From: DTU049 sp033809015
GTDB taxonomy: Bacteria > Bacteroidota > Bacteroidia > Bacteroidales > DTU049
Assembly (NCBI GenBank): GCA_033809015.1
Contig: JAPXMM010000099.1
Location: 1-9,425 of the forward strand
Direction: 5' to 3'
DNA: 9,425 nt
Shown here: piece after piece, positions 1-7,456 of the stretch
Layout: the number at the start of each line of letters is the position of its first letter
How positions within the stretch are numbered: the first letter of the stretch is position 1
Made by a program: the position numbers and the translations under genes
The notes under the pieces: generated by a model
What the model was told of the DNA's origin: nothing
The model's input: only the letters and a program-made list of their open reading frames with translations
The model's database searches: none

Positions 1-91
1 CTAAATATTGATATAGCTGATCTAAAAAATCTCGCTTATGATCCTTGGGTAGAGCTAAGTATTTATCAATATTTTCTAATAGTTCCTTCAT
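1..91 (-). CDS. Start of an unidentified protein, cut off by the window edge
   Basis: Reading the minus strand from an ATG at 91-89 gives 30 codons without a stop, running off the left edge (MKELLENIDKYLALP...). The visible peptide is charged and helical-looking, with no signal peptide, and I do not recognise it. Support for a real gene comes from the DNA upstream. A TAATTTTG -7 element (115-108) lies 16 bases before the ATG. The 15 bases from that element onward match the promoter and leader of the restriction gene at 7414-7400 in 14 positions. No -33 TTG is present at the usual distance. The gene is divergent from the glycosyltransferase at 260. Too short to exclude chance. Confidence 0.55.
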   Translation of the reverse strand, partial: MKELLENIDKYLALPKDHKRDFLDQLYQYL

Positions 92-100
92 AATTATAAA

Positions 101-115
101 ATTTCAACAAAATTA
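101..115 (-). promoter_or_regulatory. Probable -7 element and leader of the left-edge gene
   Basis: Minus-strand TAATTTTG at 115-108 fits the Bacteroidota -7 consensus TAnnTTTG and is followed by TTGAAAT. The same block, with one difference, begins the restriction-gene transcript at 7414-7400. There is no TTG 19-21 bases upstream, so this is half a promoter at best. Confidence 0.4.
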
Positions 116-200
116 ATAAATATTATTGAAATAATAAACGTTTTGAAATATAACATAAAAATGTTGAACCCCTATATTCTTTACCTAAAGAATATCTTAT

Positions 201-231
201 TTGCTCTATTTTTACGATTTCATTAAATTTG
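201..231 (+). promoter_or_regulatory. Bacteroidota-type promoter for the glycosyltransferase-uvrC pair
   Basis: TTG at 201-203 and TAAATTTG at 224-231 are separated by 20 bases, an exact fit to the housekeeping sigma-factor consensus of Bacteroidota (TTG-N19-21-TAnnTTTG). The start codon at 260 is 28 bases past the -7 element, leaving a leader of roughly 20 bases. No ribosome binding site is visible, as is common in this phylum. The rest of the divergent spacer (92-200) is AT-rich with no gene. Confidence 0.65.
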
Positions 232-259
232 TAAATTAATTTTTCATTTATAATTATTT

Positions 260-1030
260 ATGAATATAAATAAACTTTCTGTTGTTATTATCACATATAA
301 TGAAGAAAAAAATATTGCACGCTGCATAAATTCTGTTAATAAAATAGCCGATGAGGTAATAGTGGTAGATTCTCATTCAATAGATAAAAGTACGGAAATA
401 GCTATAGCTCATGGAGCTAAGGTGATAGAACATGCATTTGAAGGGTATATTCAACAAAAAAATTTTGCTCTGCAGCAAGCTAATTACTCTTGGGTATTAT
501 CATTAGATGCAGATGAAGCTTTATCAGATAAGTTACAAAACAAAATATTAGAAATTAAAAACAATCCTACGGCTGATGGGTATACTATGAATAGGCTTAC
601 ATATTATTGTGGTAGATGGATAAAGCATACTGGTTGGTATCCAGATAAAAAACTCAGACTCGTTCGTAAAGAGCTAGCTCAGTGGAGAGGAATAAACCCT
701 CATGATAGACTTGGGCTAATTAATAGTAAAAATATAAAACATATTAATGCAGATATACTGCACTATTCATATTACAGTCTATATGATCATCTAAATCAAT
801 TAGAAAAATTCACTCAAATCTCTGCTAATGAATTATATAAGGCTAAAATAAAACCCAATTTTTGGCATTTTTTTATTAAACCTGTTCATAAATTTTTAAA
901 TCATTATATTTACAAAGCTGGTTTTTTAGATGGATATGAAGGTTTTCAAATATCTATGATCTCAGCTTATGGTGTTTTTTTGAAATATGCTAAATTGAGA
1001 GAAATGTATAGATCCAATAAAAATGTTTAA
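260..1030 (+). CDS. Family 2 glycosyltransferase, lipopolysaccharide-core type (WaaE/LgtF-like)
   Basis: A 256-residue cytoplasmic GT-A-fold glycosyltransferase that would move a sugar from a nucleotide donor to a glycan acceptor. The N-terminus shows the family 2 strand and loop LSVVIITYNEEKNI (6-19), then DEVIVVDSHSIDKS (31-44). The metal- and nucleotide-binding DxD is SLDADEA with D83 and D85. The block GWYPDKKLRLVRK (125-137) is typical of the WaaE/KdtX/LgtF subgroup, which in Proteobacteria adds a sugar to the inner core of lipopolysaccharide. The length matches that subgroup. No membrane segment is visible; the basic, aromatic C-terminal part (about 195-250) may contact the inner membrane. 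The exact sugar and acceptor cannot be told here. It is the first gene of a likely two-gene transcript with uvrC, 26 bases downstream, though the two functions are unrelated. Confidence 0.85.
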   Translation: MNINKLSVVIITYNEEKNIARCINSVNKIADEVIVVDSHSIDKSTEIAIAHGAKVIEHAFEGYIQQKNFALQQANYSWVLSLDADEALSDKLQNKILEIKNNPTADGYTMNRLTYYCGRWIKHTGWYPDKKLRLVRKELAQWRGINPHDRLGLINSKNIKHINADILHYSYYSLYDHLNQLEKFTQISANELYKAKIKPNFWHFFIKPVHKFLNHYIYKAGFLDGYEGFQISMISAYGVFLKYAKLREMYRSNKNV

Positions 1031-1056
1031 ATTTATAATTATTTAAGCTAGTAAAA

Positions 1057-2844
1057 ATGAATAAAGAGCAAATATCTATAATCTTAAAAACTTTACCCAA
1101 GAGTCCTGGTGTTTATAGATATTATGATAAAGATGACAATATTTTATATGTAGGCAAAGCAAAAAATTTAAAAAATAGAGTATCGTCATATTTTCGCACG
1201 CAGCATAGTAGTGCTAGACTTAGAATAATGGTTAATAAGATAGAACGTATCGAGACTACTGTTACTAATACCGAATTAGAGGCTTTATTACTAGAGAATA
1301 ATATGATTAAAAATCTGAAGCCTCGTTATAACATGCAACTAAAAGATGACAAAAGTTATCCATTTATTGCTATAATCAATGAGCCTTTTCCACGTATTTT
1401 TTTAACTAGAAATAGACATATTCCTAATGCAGAATATTATGGTCCTTATGCTTCTGTGCGTTCTGCTAAATCTTTATTAGAATTGATACACAAGATATTT
1501 CCCATGCGTACCTGTAAGCTTAATTTATCTGATGAAAAAATAAAAAATGGTAATTATAGAGTGTGTCTTGAGTATCATCTAAAAAAGTGCAAGGCTCCCT
1601 GTGTGGGATTGATTAGTGAAAATGATTATGATAATTATGTAAATTTAGCTAGAGATATTATAAAAGGCAAAACTAAGCTAGCAGAGGAATATCTATATGA
1701 TAAAATGCAAAAAGAGGCTGAAAATCTTAATTTCGAAGAGGCACTGCTGTGGAAAATTAAATGGGAAAGATTAAAATCATATTCATCTCGTAGCATTATA
1801 GTTACTAATCAAGAGAATAATTTAGATGCTATTAATTTATTAGAAGATGATAAACAGGCATATATAGCAGCTATCAGAGTAGAAAATGGATCAATAGTAA
1901 ATAGTCGAGTTTTTCATATAGAAAAAAAATTAAATGAATCTCCTGAAGAGCTTTTGCTTTATGCTATAGGTGAATTATATGAACAGTGGGATGGCTTGCA
2001 GCCAGAGCTACTTCTACCATTTCCTATTTCTTTTCCTATCGATAATGTACAAATAACTGTGCCAAAAAAAGGTTATAAAGCTGATTTATTGAAATTTTGC
2101 TTTAGAAATGCATTAGAGAGAAAAGCAGAAGATGACAAACGTAGATCTCTTTCAGATCCTAATAGATTTACTAATCAATTACTTGAAAAAGTCAAAGCGG
2201 ATTTGCAATTACCCACCTTACCAAAACGGATAGAATGTTTCGACAATTCTAATATACAAGGTGCATATCCAGTTTCTTCTTGTGTAGTCTTCTTAGATGG
2301 TAAACCCGCGAAGGCAGAATATCGAATTTTTAATGTTAAAACAGTAGAAGGAATTGATGATTTCGCCAGTATGCATGAAGTAGTATATCGCAGATATAAA
2401 CGACAAAAAGAAGAAAATAAACCGCTACCAGATTTGATAATTATCGATGGAGGTAAAGGGCAATTGCATGCTGCTTATGATGCTTTGAATGAATTAGGAT
2501 TAAACAATATTCCAATTATTGGCATTGCAAAAAGATTAGAAGAAATATATAACCCTAATGATTCTATACCTCTGAGTATTGATAAAAAAAGTCCTACTCT
2601 CAAACTCATACAGAGAGCTAGAGATGAAGCTCATAGATTTGGCATCACTCATCATCGCCAATTACGTAGTAAAAATACTATAAAAACTCAATTAACTGAT
2701 ATAAAAGGTATAGGTCCTAAAACAGCTAATAAATTATTAGAACATTTTGGATCAGTAGAAAATATTAAAAATGCTACAGATGAAGAAATAGAGGCTATAA
2801 TTGGTAAAGCTAAGCTTAATATTTTGAAAGAAGCTTTGAAATAA
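1057..2844 (+). CDS. uvrC: UvrABC system protein C, excision nuclease subunit
   Basis: UvrC makes both cuts around a DNA lesion after UvrA and UvrB have located it. All expected domains are present in 595 residues, a normal length. The GIY-YIG nuclease for the 3' cut is at about 14-93, with GVY (18-20), YVG (31-33), R41 and E80. A four-cysteine cluster (C153, C170, C178, C182) is the known iron-sulfur site. A UVR motif that binds UvrB lies near 206-240. The RNase H-like nuclease for the 5' cut has D396, D464 (in IDGGKGQ) and H526 as the catalytic triad. Two helix-hairpin-helix motifs (about 545-590, including IKGIGPKTANKLL) bind DNA. Catalytic residues look intact, so it should work. It has no recognisable promoter in the 26-base gap and is probably read from the glycosyltransferase promoter. 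Confidence 0.97.
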   Translation: MNKEQISIILKTLPKSPGVYRYYDKDDNILYVGKAKNLKNRVSSYFRTQHSSARLRIMVNKIERIETTVTNTELEALLLENNMIKNLKPRYNMQLKDDKSYPFIAIINEPFPRIFLTRNRHIPNAEYYGPYASVRSAKSLLELIHKIFPMRTCKLNLSDEKIKNGNYRVCLEYHLKKCKAPCVGLISENDYDNYVNLARDIIKGKTKLAEEYLYDKMQKEAENLNFEEALLWKIKWERLKSYSSRSIIVTNQENNLDAINLLEDDKQAYIAAIRVENGSIVNSRVFHIEKKLNESPEELLLYAIGELYEQWDGLQPELLLPFPISFPIDNVQITVPKKGYKADLLKFCFRNALERKAEDDKRRSLSDPNRFTNQLLEKVKADLQLPTLPKRIECFDNSNIQGAYPVSSCVVFLDGKPAKAEYRIFNVKTVEGIDDFASMHEVVYRRYKRQKEENKPLPDLIIIDGGKGQLHAAYDALNELGLNNIPIIGIAKRLEEIYNPNDSIPLSIDKKSPTLKLIQRARDEAHRFGITHHRQLRSKNTIKTQLTDIKGIGPKTANKLLEHFGSVENIKNATDEEIEAIIGKAKLNILKEALK

Positions 2845-2969
2845 AAAATAATAACAAGAGTTTAAGGTTGTATTCTTGATAATAAGTTTGTAATTAAATT
2901 CTAGAACATTATTACATTTGTAACATATATTTTCAAAATATGATGACATTATGAAGTGCTAATGGTTTA
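2845..2969. other. Convergent spacer with weak hairpins between uvrC and the phosphoethanolamine-transferase-like gene
   Basis: This 125-base gap separates two converging genes and should contain termination signals, but no hairpin plus T-run is present. Three weak inverted repeats are visible. CAAGAGT/ATTCTTG (2855-2861 and 2872-2878, one wobble, 10-base loop) could serve uvrC. ATATTTT/AAAATAT (2927-2933 and 2935-2941, one-base centre) is purely AT. GCTAAT/ATTAGC (2958-2963 and 2969-2974, 5-base loop) overlaps the stop codon of the minus-strand gene. None is convincing alone. Confidence 0.3.
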
Positions 2970-4586
2970 TTAGCGTATATATTTAGCTTTAGAGTCATAA
3001 TCTTTATTATCTTCTAAAATTCTTTTTCTATTAGCACTATATGATTCATTAAAAATGCTTCGTTCTGCTTCAAATCCATAGAAATCTACATCATTTAAAT
3101 CTATAATTGCATGGAATAAATCATCTGTGACAAAAGGCTTTTCTTTATTGGATAAGACCATTTTATATTTATCAGGATATAAAGATTGAAATTGTGGAGA
3201 GCACCAAACGATAATAGGAATTTCAACATTATTTTTTGGTAAATCATCTGGATAGTCATGTCCTACATTATCATTTTCATCATAAACATTTTCACCGTGA
3301 TCAGAAAAATAGATAGCTGTACTTATCACAGTACTATTATTTTTGCAATATGATTTTAAGATATTTAGCAAACTATCCACTACAAAATCATTGTACAAGA
3401 TGGAATTGTCATATTCATTTATGATTTTTCCCTTATTATTATTTGCAAAATTAAATTTATTGAATTTTTGTGGATATCTTTTGGCATATTTAGAATGGCT
3501 CCCCATCAAGTGAATGACGATAAATTTATTTTTTGCTGTATCTGACAATGAATTTTGAAAAGGTTTGAAAAGTTTTTCATCATATGAAAGTAAATAAGTG
3601 CTCTCAAAAGATGTATTAGCTGCATTATTTACAAATACACAAATATCTGATGTTTTAGCCAAATTATAAATTGCATTATCCCATACACCTATTGGAGCTT
3701 GATTTGATAACCAGAACGTTTTGTATCCTAATGAATGAAAAATATCTATCAGACTAATGCTTTTATCATAATCTTTTTTATTATCAAGATTAGATTCAGT
3801 TAAAGCAGTAAGTAAAGACCCGATAGTATTAGAATAAGGACTCACCACGTCTGTATAAACAACAATATCTTTTCTGTTATCTAAGTGTGGAGTAGTTTTA
3901 CGATAGTAATTATATAAAGACATGTGATTCCTATTGCAAGATTCACCAATAATAAGCACAAAAACATGTGGATACTGTTCTGCTGTTTTTAATTTCACTT
4001 CTACATTATTCACCTCTCTTAATTTAAGTGCTTTATAAGTTTTCATCTCATTATTAAAAGAAATTATTGCTTTGGCAGTTTGTGGGATGCCTTTTCTAAT
4101 CAATCTATTATTTATTAAATTTTCTGAAATGAAAATGACAGAAAATAACAAGACAGCAGCTACTATGTATATGCTTCCTTTTTGTTTAGCAACAGCTGGT
4201 GGATGCTTTAATGCTAAATAATAAATAAAAATGTATGGAATTACTAATAACCAAGTAAAGTGAAACTTTAAATTAATAAATTCTTTTGCTTCATTAATAT
4301 TTGTATTCATTAAAACAAACAAACTCGAAGCATTTATTGGTGCTTTTATTACTAAAATATGACTAAGATTTATTAATCCTTCTAAAAAAAATAAAGAAAT
4401 AACAAAAATGTAAACAATTTTCTTTTTTGTAAAAAAATATGGTAGCATTAGCAATGGTATCCAAGATAAATAAATTAACAATTCTCTTGCATTAAAAATA
4501 TGAAAGTTTATCATGAGCAATGCAGCTTGCACATATAGTATCATTGCTAATAGATATGGAGGATACAATTGCTTAATAGTTTTCAT
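2970..4586 (-). CDS. Membrane phosphoethanolamine transferase-like enzyme (EptA/CptA/MCR superfamily)
   Basis: An inner-membrane enzyme with a soluble alkaline-phosphatase-fold domain facing the periplasm. The family moves phosphoethanolamine from phosphatidylethanolamine to lipid A or core sugars. Numbering is from the ATG at 4586 (538 residues). Five hydrophobic segments occupy the first third, near 9-28, 36-52, 57-77, 109-127 and 138-155. The catalytic domain shows the metal ligand E215 (GES), a likely nucleophile T254 (SPYSNTIGS), HLMGSH with H359 and H364, SDHGEN with D429 and H430, then H443. Their order and spacing follow MCR/EptA. The frame also opens 9 bases earlier with GTG (4595); I prefer ATG in so AT-rich a genome. 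It lies about 40 bases after the methyltransferase with no clear promoter, so it may be on that transcript. Substrate unproven; another phospho-group transfer is possible. Confidence 0.82.
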   Translation of the reverse strand: MKTIKQLYPPYLLAMILYVQAALLMINFHIFNARELLIYLSWIPLLMLPYFFTKKKIVYIFVISLFFLEGLINLSHILVIKAPINASSLFVLMNTNINEAKEFINLKFHFTWLLVIPYIFIYYLALKHPPAVAKQKGSIYIVAAVLLFSVIFISENLINNRLIRKGIPQTAKAIISFNNEMKTYKALKLREVNNVEVKLKTAEQYPHVFVLIIGESCNRNHMSLYNYYRKTTPHLDNRKDIVVYTDVVSPYSNTIGSLLTALTESNLDNKKDYDKSISLIDIFHSLGYKTFWLSNQAPIGVWDNAIYNLAKTSDICVFVNNAANTSFESTYLLSYDEKLFKPFQNSLSDTAKNKFIVIHLMGSHSKYAKRYPQKFNKFNFANNNKGKIINEYDNSILYNDFVVDSLLNILKSYCKNNSTVISTAIYFSDHGENVYDENDNVGHDYPDDLPKNNVEIPIIVWCSPQFQSLYPDKYKMVLSNKEKPFVTDDLFHAIIDLNDVDFYGFEAERSIFNESYSANRKRILEDNKDYDSKAKYIR

Positions 4587-4634
4587 CAAATTCACAAATA
4601 ATTATAGCTTAAATTAGATTTTAAAAAAATAATT

Positions 4635-6635
4635 TCATTTGAATAAAAAATCTTCAAAATATTTTTTTACTGCATAGTCATTTTCAAAAGAAATAAAATC
4701 TCCTGGATTTTTTCCTTTATTAGAAGTTTTAACAGTTTGATATTTTAAAGCAGTTTTTTCTAATAATGTTAAAAAACTTATGTTGTCATCCAAAATATTT
4801 TTTAATATTGTAATATCTTGTGGTATAGGAATAGAGCCTCCGAAATCTTTTCTAAACCAATGACCAACAGTGTGTTTATAATTTGAAGGAAAATAATTAA
4901 TCACATCATTTATTGTCATATTTTTTTCTATTCTTAATAAAGTAAGATATTGTGCAACTAATGGCTGACTAACCTTATATAGTCTATTTTTGCTAAAATA
5001 TTCTCCCAACATTAATTTTCTGGCACCTGGCGATGCACCCCAGTTTATTTTTTGTAAGGTATTAAATTTACTGTTAGTCTTATTGGTTGCTTTTTTAATT
5101 ATTTTTGTATCAATATCAAAATTCATATTTTTATTTTGATCTAATATTTCAAATAATTCTAAAATATCGTTAGGCTCCTTAATAATAGGGAAATTCTCTA
5201 ATTTATCATACAATTTTTGTTTACAATGTGGACAATAATTATCTTCTATTGGATCATAAAAATCATTTATTTTAGATTTACAATGTGGGCAAAAAAATAA
5301 TAATCCTTCCATTAAAAAATCATCTTCATATAAATGTAAAACAGGCTCTATAAAAATATTGTTATCATAATTAACCATAACTATTTTAGGAAAATTATCT
5401 GAATATTTTTCTATGATATCTATAATATATCCTTCATTAGCTTGTTTGTCTACATTATTTATTACCTTTGTTCCTATAAAATTTTGATTTGACCAATTTT
5501 TATCTATTACAGTTTTCGGTTCTACTCTCAGTCTATCTAAACAAAATCTATATTGTACCCTTGTACTATCATTTAGTATCATAAACACTGGATACCAATT
5601 ATTATCATTAGAAACAATTATCATATTTCTTAAAACATAACCATAGTCATTAATGTTATGTATAAAATACAAACAATCTAAATTAAAATTTTTTACACCC
5701 AAAAAATGAACAGCATCTTCACGATGATAGCTTTTGAAATCTTTATTATAAAGGCCTTTGATAATTGATAAGAATTCTGTAGAATTTTCAGCTATAAAAA
5801 CTTCGCCATATTTATCATTTAGTAAAATTTTTGTTTCTATATTTTCATTCAAATCTATATCTCTTATGTTTTCCCATTGGTAGTTTATGTCTTTTATCTT
5901 AATTACTTTTTCTATTTGCGTTCGTTCTTTTATTATATTTACAAATTCTTCTCCTATTTCTATTGATATTGAATAAATATTTTTACCAAATAAATTATTT
6001 CTAATAGATTTAACAACAGCAGCAGTAGTACCAGTACCAGCAAATGGATCTAAAATGATATCATCATCTTTAATATTAACTTTGTTCAATAGCTCTAAAA
6101 CTAATTTTTCAGGATGTACAGCGGTATGTTTCCATTTAGTTTGTTGTAAAGATATTTCTAAAATAGTGCCTTGACCATTTTTATAAATATTATTTTTATT
6201 TTTTGCAAAAACAAAGACTGGTTCATACGTATTTGTAAATCTATCTGTTACAGAAGAAGGCATATGATTTGTTTTATACCAGATAATAATGTCTTGCAAA
6301 TACCAGCCATCATTTATCATATGGTATGCTAATCTATATGGTATTTGTAAAAGGTGAGATTTGCCATATTTATTTAGATATTTATCTCCCACATTTAAGA
6401 AAAAAACGCCATCATTTTTTAATTTAGTTCTTAAAATACTAAATATTTTTATTAATCGACCGATATATTCATTTGGAGAATTTTCTTGTCCGATTTGCTC
6501 ATCAAAATTATAATCTCTCTGCTGCCAATATGGTGGTGAGGTTATAGCTACCGATATGCTATCATCTTTTAAAAAACTTAAACCAGCATAAACATCACTA
6601 TATAATATTATATCATTTTTCATATCTCTATCCAT
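4635..6635 (-). CDS. DNA methyltransferase (beta class, probably N4-cytosine) with a long C-terminal extension and zinc ribbon
   Basis: Methylates a specific DNA sequence using S-adenosylmethionine; here the likely protector of a restriction system. The catalytic motif TSPPYW (32-37) comes first and the SAM-binding motif DPFAGTGTT (196-204) second, the beta-class order. SPPY, rather than N/DPPY, suggests methylation of cytosine N4. GWYLQDIIIWYK (110-121) and SVTDRFTNTYEPVF (128-141) lie between them as in relatives. The core ends near 240, but the protein runs to 666 residues. The extension holds two CPHC knuckles (C449/C452, C468/C471) that look like a zinc ribbon, a block SPGARKLMLGEYF (535-547), then KHTVGHWFRKDFGGSIP (587-603) and GKNPGDF (641-647). 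The ATG at 6623 (M5) overlaps the preceding TGA as ATGA and may be the true start; the ATG at 6635 overlaps the upstream frame by 16 bases. Specificity unknown. Confidence 0.88.
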   Translation of the reverse strand: MDRDMKNDIILYSDVYAGLSFLKDDSISVAITSPPYWQQRDYNFDEQIGQENSPNEYIGRLIKIFSILRTKLKNDGVFFLNVGDKYLNKYGKSHLLQIPYRLAYHMINDGWYLQDIIIWYKTNHMPSSVTDRFTNTYEPVFVFAKNKNNIYKNGQGTILEISLQQTKWKHTAVHPEKLVLELLNKVNIKDDDIILDPFAGTGTTAAVVKSIRNNLFGKNIYSISIEIGEEFVNIIKERTQIEKVIKIKDINYQWENIRDIDLNENIETKILLNDKYGEVFIAENSTEFLSIIKGLYNKDFKSYHREDAVHFLGVKNFNLDCLYFIHNINDYGYVLRNMIIVSNDNNWYPVFMILNDSTRVQYRFCLDRLRVEPKTVIDKNWSNQNFIGTKVINNVDKQANEGYIIDIIEKYSDNFPKIVMVNYDNNIFIEPVLHLYEDDFLMEGLLFFCPHCKSKINDFYDPIEDNYCPHCKQKLYDKLENFPIIKEPNDILELFEILDQNKNMNFDIDTKIIKKATNKTNSKFNTLQKINWGASPGARKLMLGEYFSKNRLYKVSQPLVAQYLTLLRIEKNMTINDVINYFPSNYKHTVGHWFRKDFGGSIPIPQDITILKNILDDNISFLTLLEKTALKYQTVKTSNKGKNPGDFISFENDYAVKKYFEDFLFK

Positions 6636-6892
6636 ACTGGTATTTTATATTTTTCATCAGAAAAACCAATTATGTCTTTTTGAGTATATTTTTTATTTTT
6701 AATTATAAATTCTACCCTATATATATTTTTATTCATTTTTGTAGAAAGGAGTCTAAATTGAGGTTCTTCTTTATATGCATATAAAAAACTATTTTTAGTT
6801 TTCCCTGCTTGTAATATACTATCATTATAGATATTATACAATTCTCCATTAGGCATACATACTAATATCATGCTATATATCTTTTGATGCAT
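6620..6892 (-). pseudogene. C-terminal part of the type II restriction endonuclease, separated by a frameshift
   Basis: A 90-codon frame that begins inside the end of the 172-codon frame, one base out of phase, and stops where the methyltransferase begins. It has no recognisable domain of its own. Its content (KIYSMILVCMPNGELYN, then strands ending RVEFIIKNKK) reads as the continuation of a beta-rich nuclease domain rather than a fresh N-terminus. Dropping one A from the four-A run at 6885-6882 joins the two frames into a single 256-residue protein, a usual size for a type II endonuclease. If the ATG at 6892 is really used, this would instead be a small second subunit made by coupled translation. 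I favour a broken gene, but cannot exclude a sequencing error in an AT-rich run. Confidence 0.65.
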
Positions 6893-7391
6893 GTTTATGT
6901 AAAATATTAATAAAATATGTTAAAGATAATTTTTTGTAAATTATTTTATCTTTTTCGTAAGTTTTAGAATAATAAGTTGGTAAATTGGGTGTGATATTAA
7001 ATTTAGATAATGGATATGATGTTTGATTAGGTTGTATAGCAATTTTCCCTTTATAATCTCCCCAATTAGATTCTGATTCAGTTTTAATATCTATATGAAT
7101 AAAAGAATCAAAAGTTTCATACATTAACTCAGCTCCTATTGGAGCTGAGTTTGGATTTCTCATACCTTGTGCAAAAACATAATGAAATATTCTTTCTGCT
7201 CCCATGTCTAAATCAGAGGCTATATTATTTTTTGTCAGTATAAACTTATCATACCAATCATCTTTTATTTCTAATTTAGAATACAGACCATTTTTTATTT
7301 CATTAATGTTATCAAGTATATAATATCTTATTCTTTCGAAATGAATATGTTCTAATTCTTTGATTTCTATTGGTGATAAACTTTTGTACAT
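6873..7391 (-). pseudogene. Type II restriction endonuclease, N-terminal and catalytic part (PD-(D/E)XK fold)
   Basis: First gene of the restriction-modification module; the intact enzyme would cut unmethylated copies of the sequence the downstream enzyme methylates. The 172 residues start with a charged helical region (1-60). They then show PIGAELMYETFDSFIHIDIKT (84-104), in which E88 and D101-x-K103 fit the PD-(D/E)XK metal-binding and catalytic pattern. NWGDYKGKIAIQPNQTSY (109-126) follows as a further conserved-looking block. The reading frame ends early at TAG (6875-6873), just past a short A run, and the missing C-terminus continues in the next frame. It has its own promoter 15 bases upstream. 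No immunity or controller gene is visible. The nuclease assignment rests on motif and on position next to the methylase; I cannot name a family or recognition site. Confidence 0.65.
7126..7151. repeat. 11-bp perfect inverted repeat inside the endonuclease gene
   Basis: Arms AACTCAGCTCC (7126-7136) and GGAGCTGAGTT (7141-7151) pair perfectly around a four-base loop, with six G-C pairs in a genome that is about 70% A+T. It encodes residues N81 to L89 of the endonuclease, including E88 of the predicted active site. The messenger would form a strong stem-loop about 240 bases into the coding region, followed at once by an in-frame ATG (M90). No T run follows on either strand, so it is not a classical terminator. 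Confidence 0.8.
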
Positions 7392-7406
7392 TTATAAATA
7401 TTTCAA

Positions 7407-7437
7407 CAAATTTAATTAAAAATTTAATTTTATACAA
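7407..7437 (-). promoter_or_regulatory. Bacteroidota-type promoter of the restriction-modification module
   Basis: On the minus strand TTG (7437-7435) and TAAATTTG (7414-7407) are separated by exactly 20 bases, the same arrangement and same -7 sequence as the promoter at 201-231. The start codon at 7391 is only 15 bases past the -7 element, so the leader should be about 10 bases or less. It lies in the 65-base gap after lepB, so the module does not need lepB transcription. I see no operator repeat of the kind bound by controller proteins. Confidence 0.65.
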
Positions 7438-7456
7438 AAACTATTAAAAATATTTT

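Noticed and set aside
2752..2949. Minus-strand frame of 65 codons
   Set aside because: It overlaps the 3' end of uvrC antisense, is rich in Phe, Tyr, Asn and Cys as expected from AT-rich noncoding DNA, and has no recognisable motif.
6876..6919. Programmed ribosomal frameshifting as the explanation of the split endonuclease
   Set aside because: The shift needed is +1, and I see no known +1 signal or slippery heptamer; a simple insertion in the short A run explains it better.
7126..7151. The 11-bp hairpin as a rho-independent terminator
   Set aside because: No run of T follows the stem on either strand, and it lies in the middle of a coding frame.
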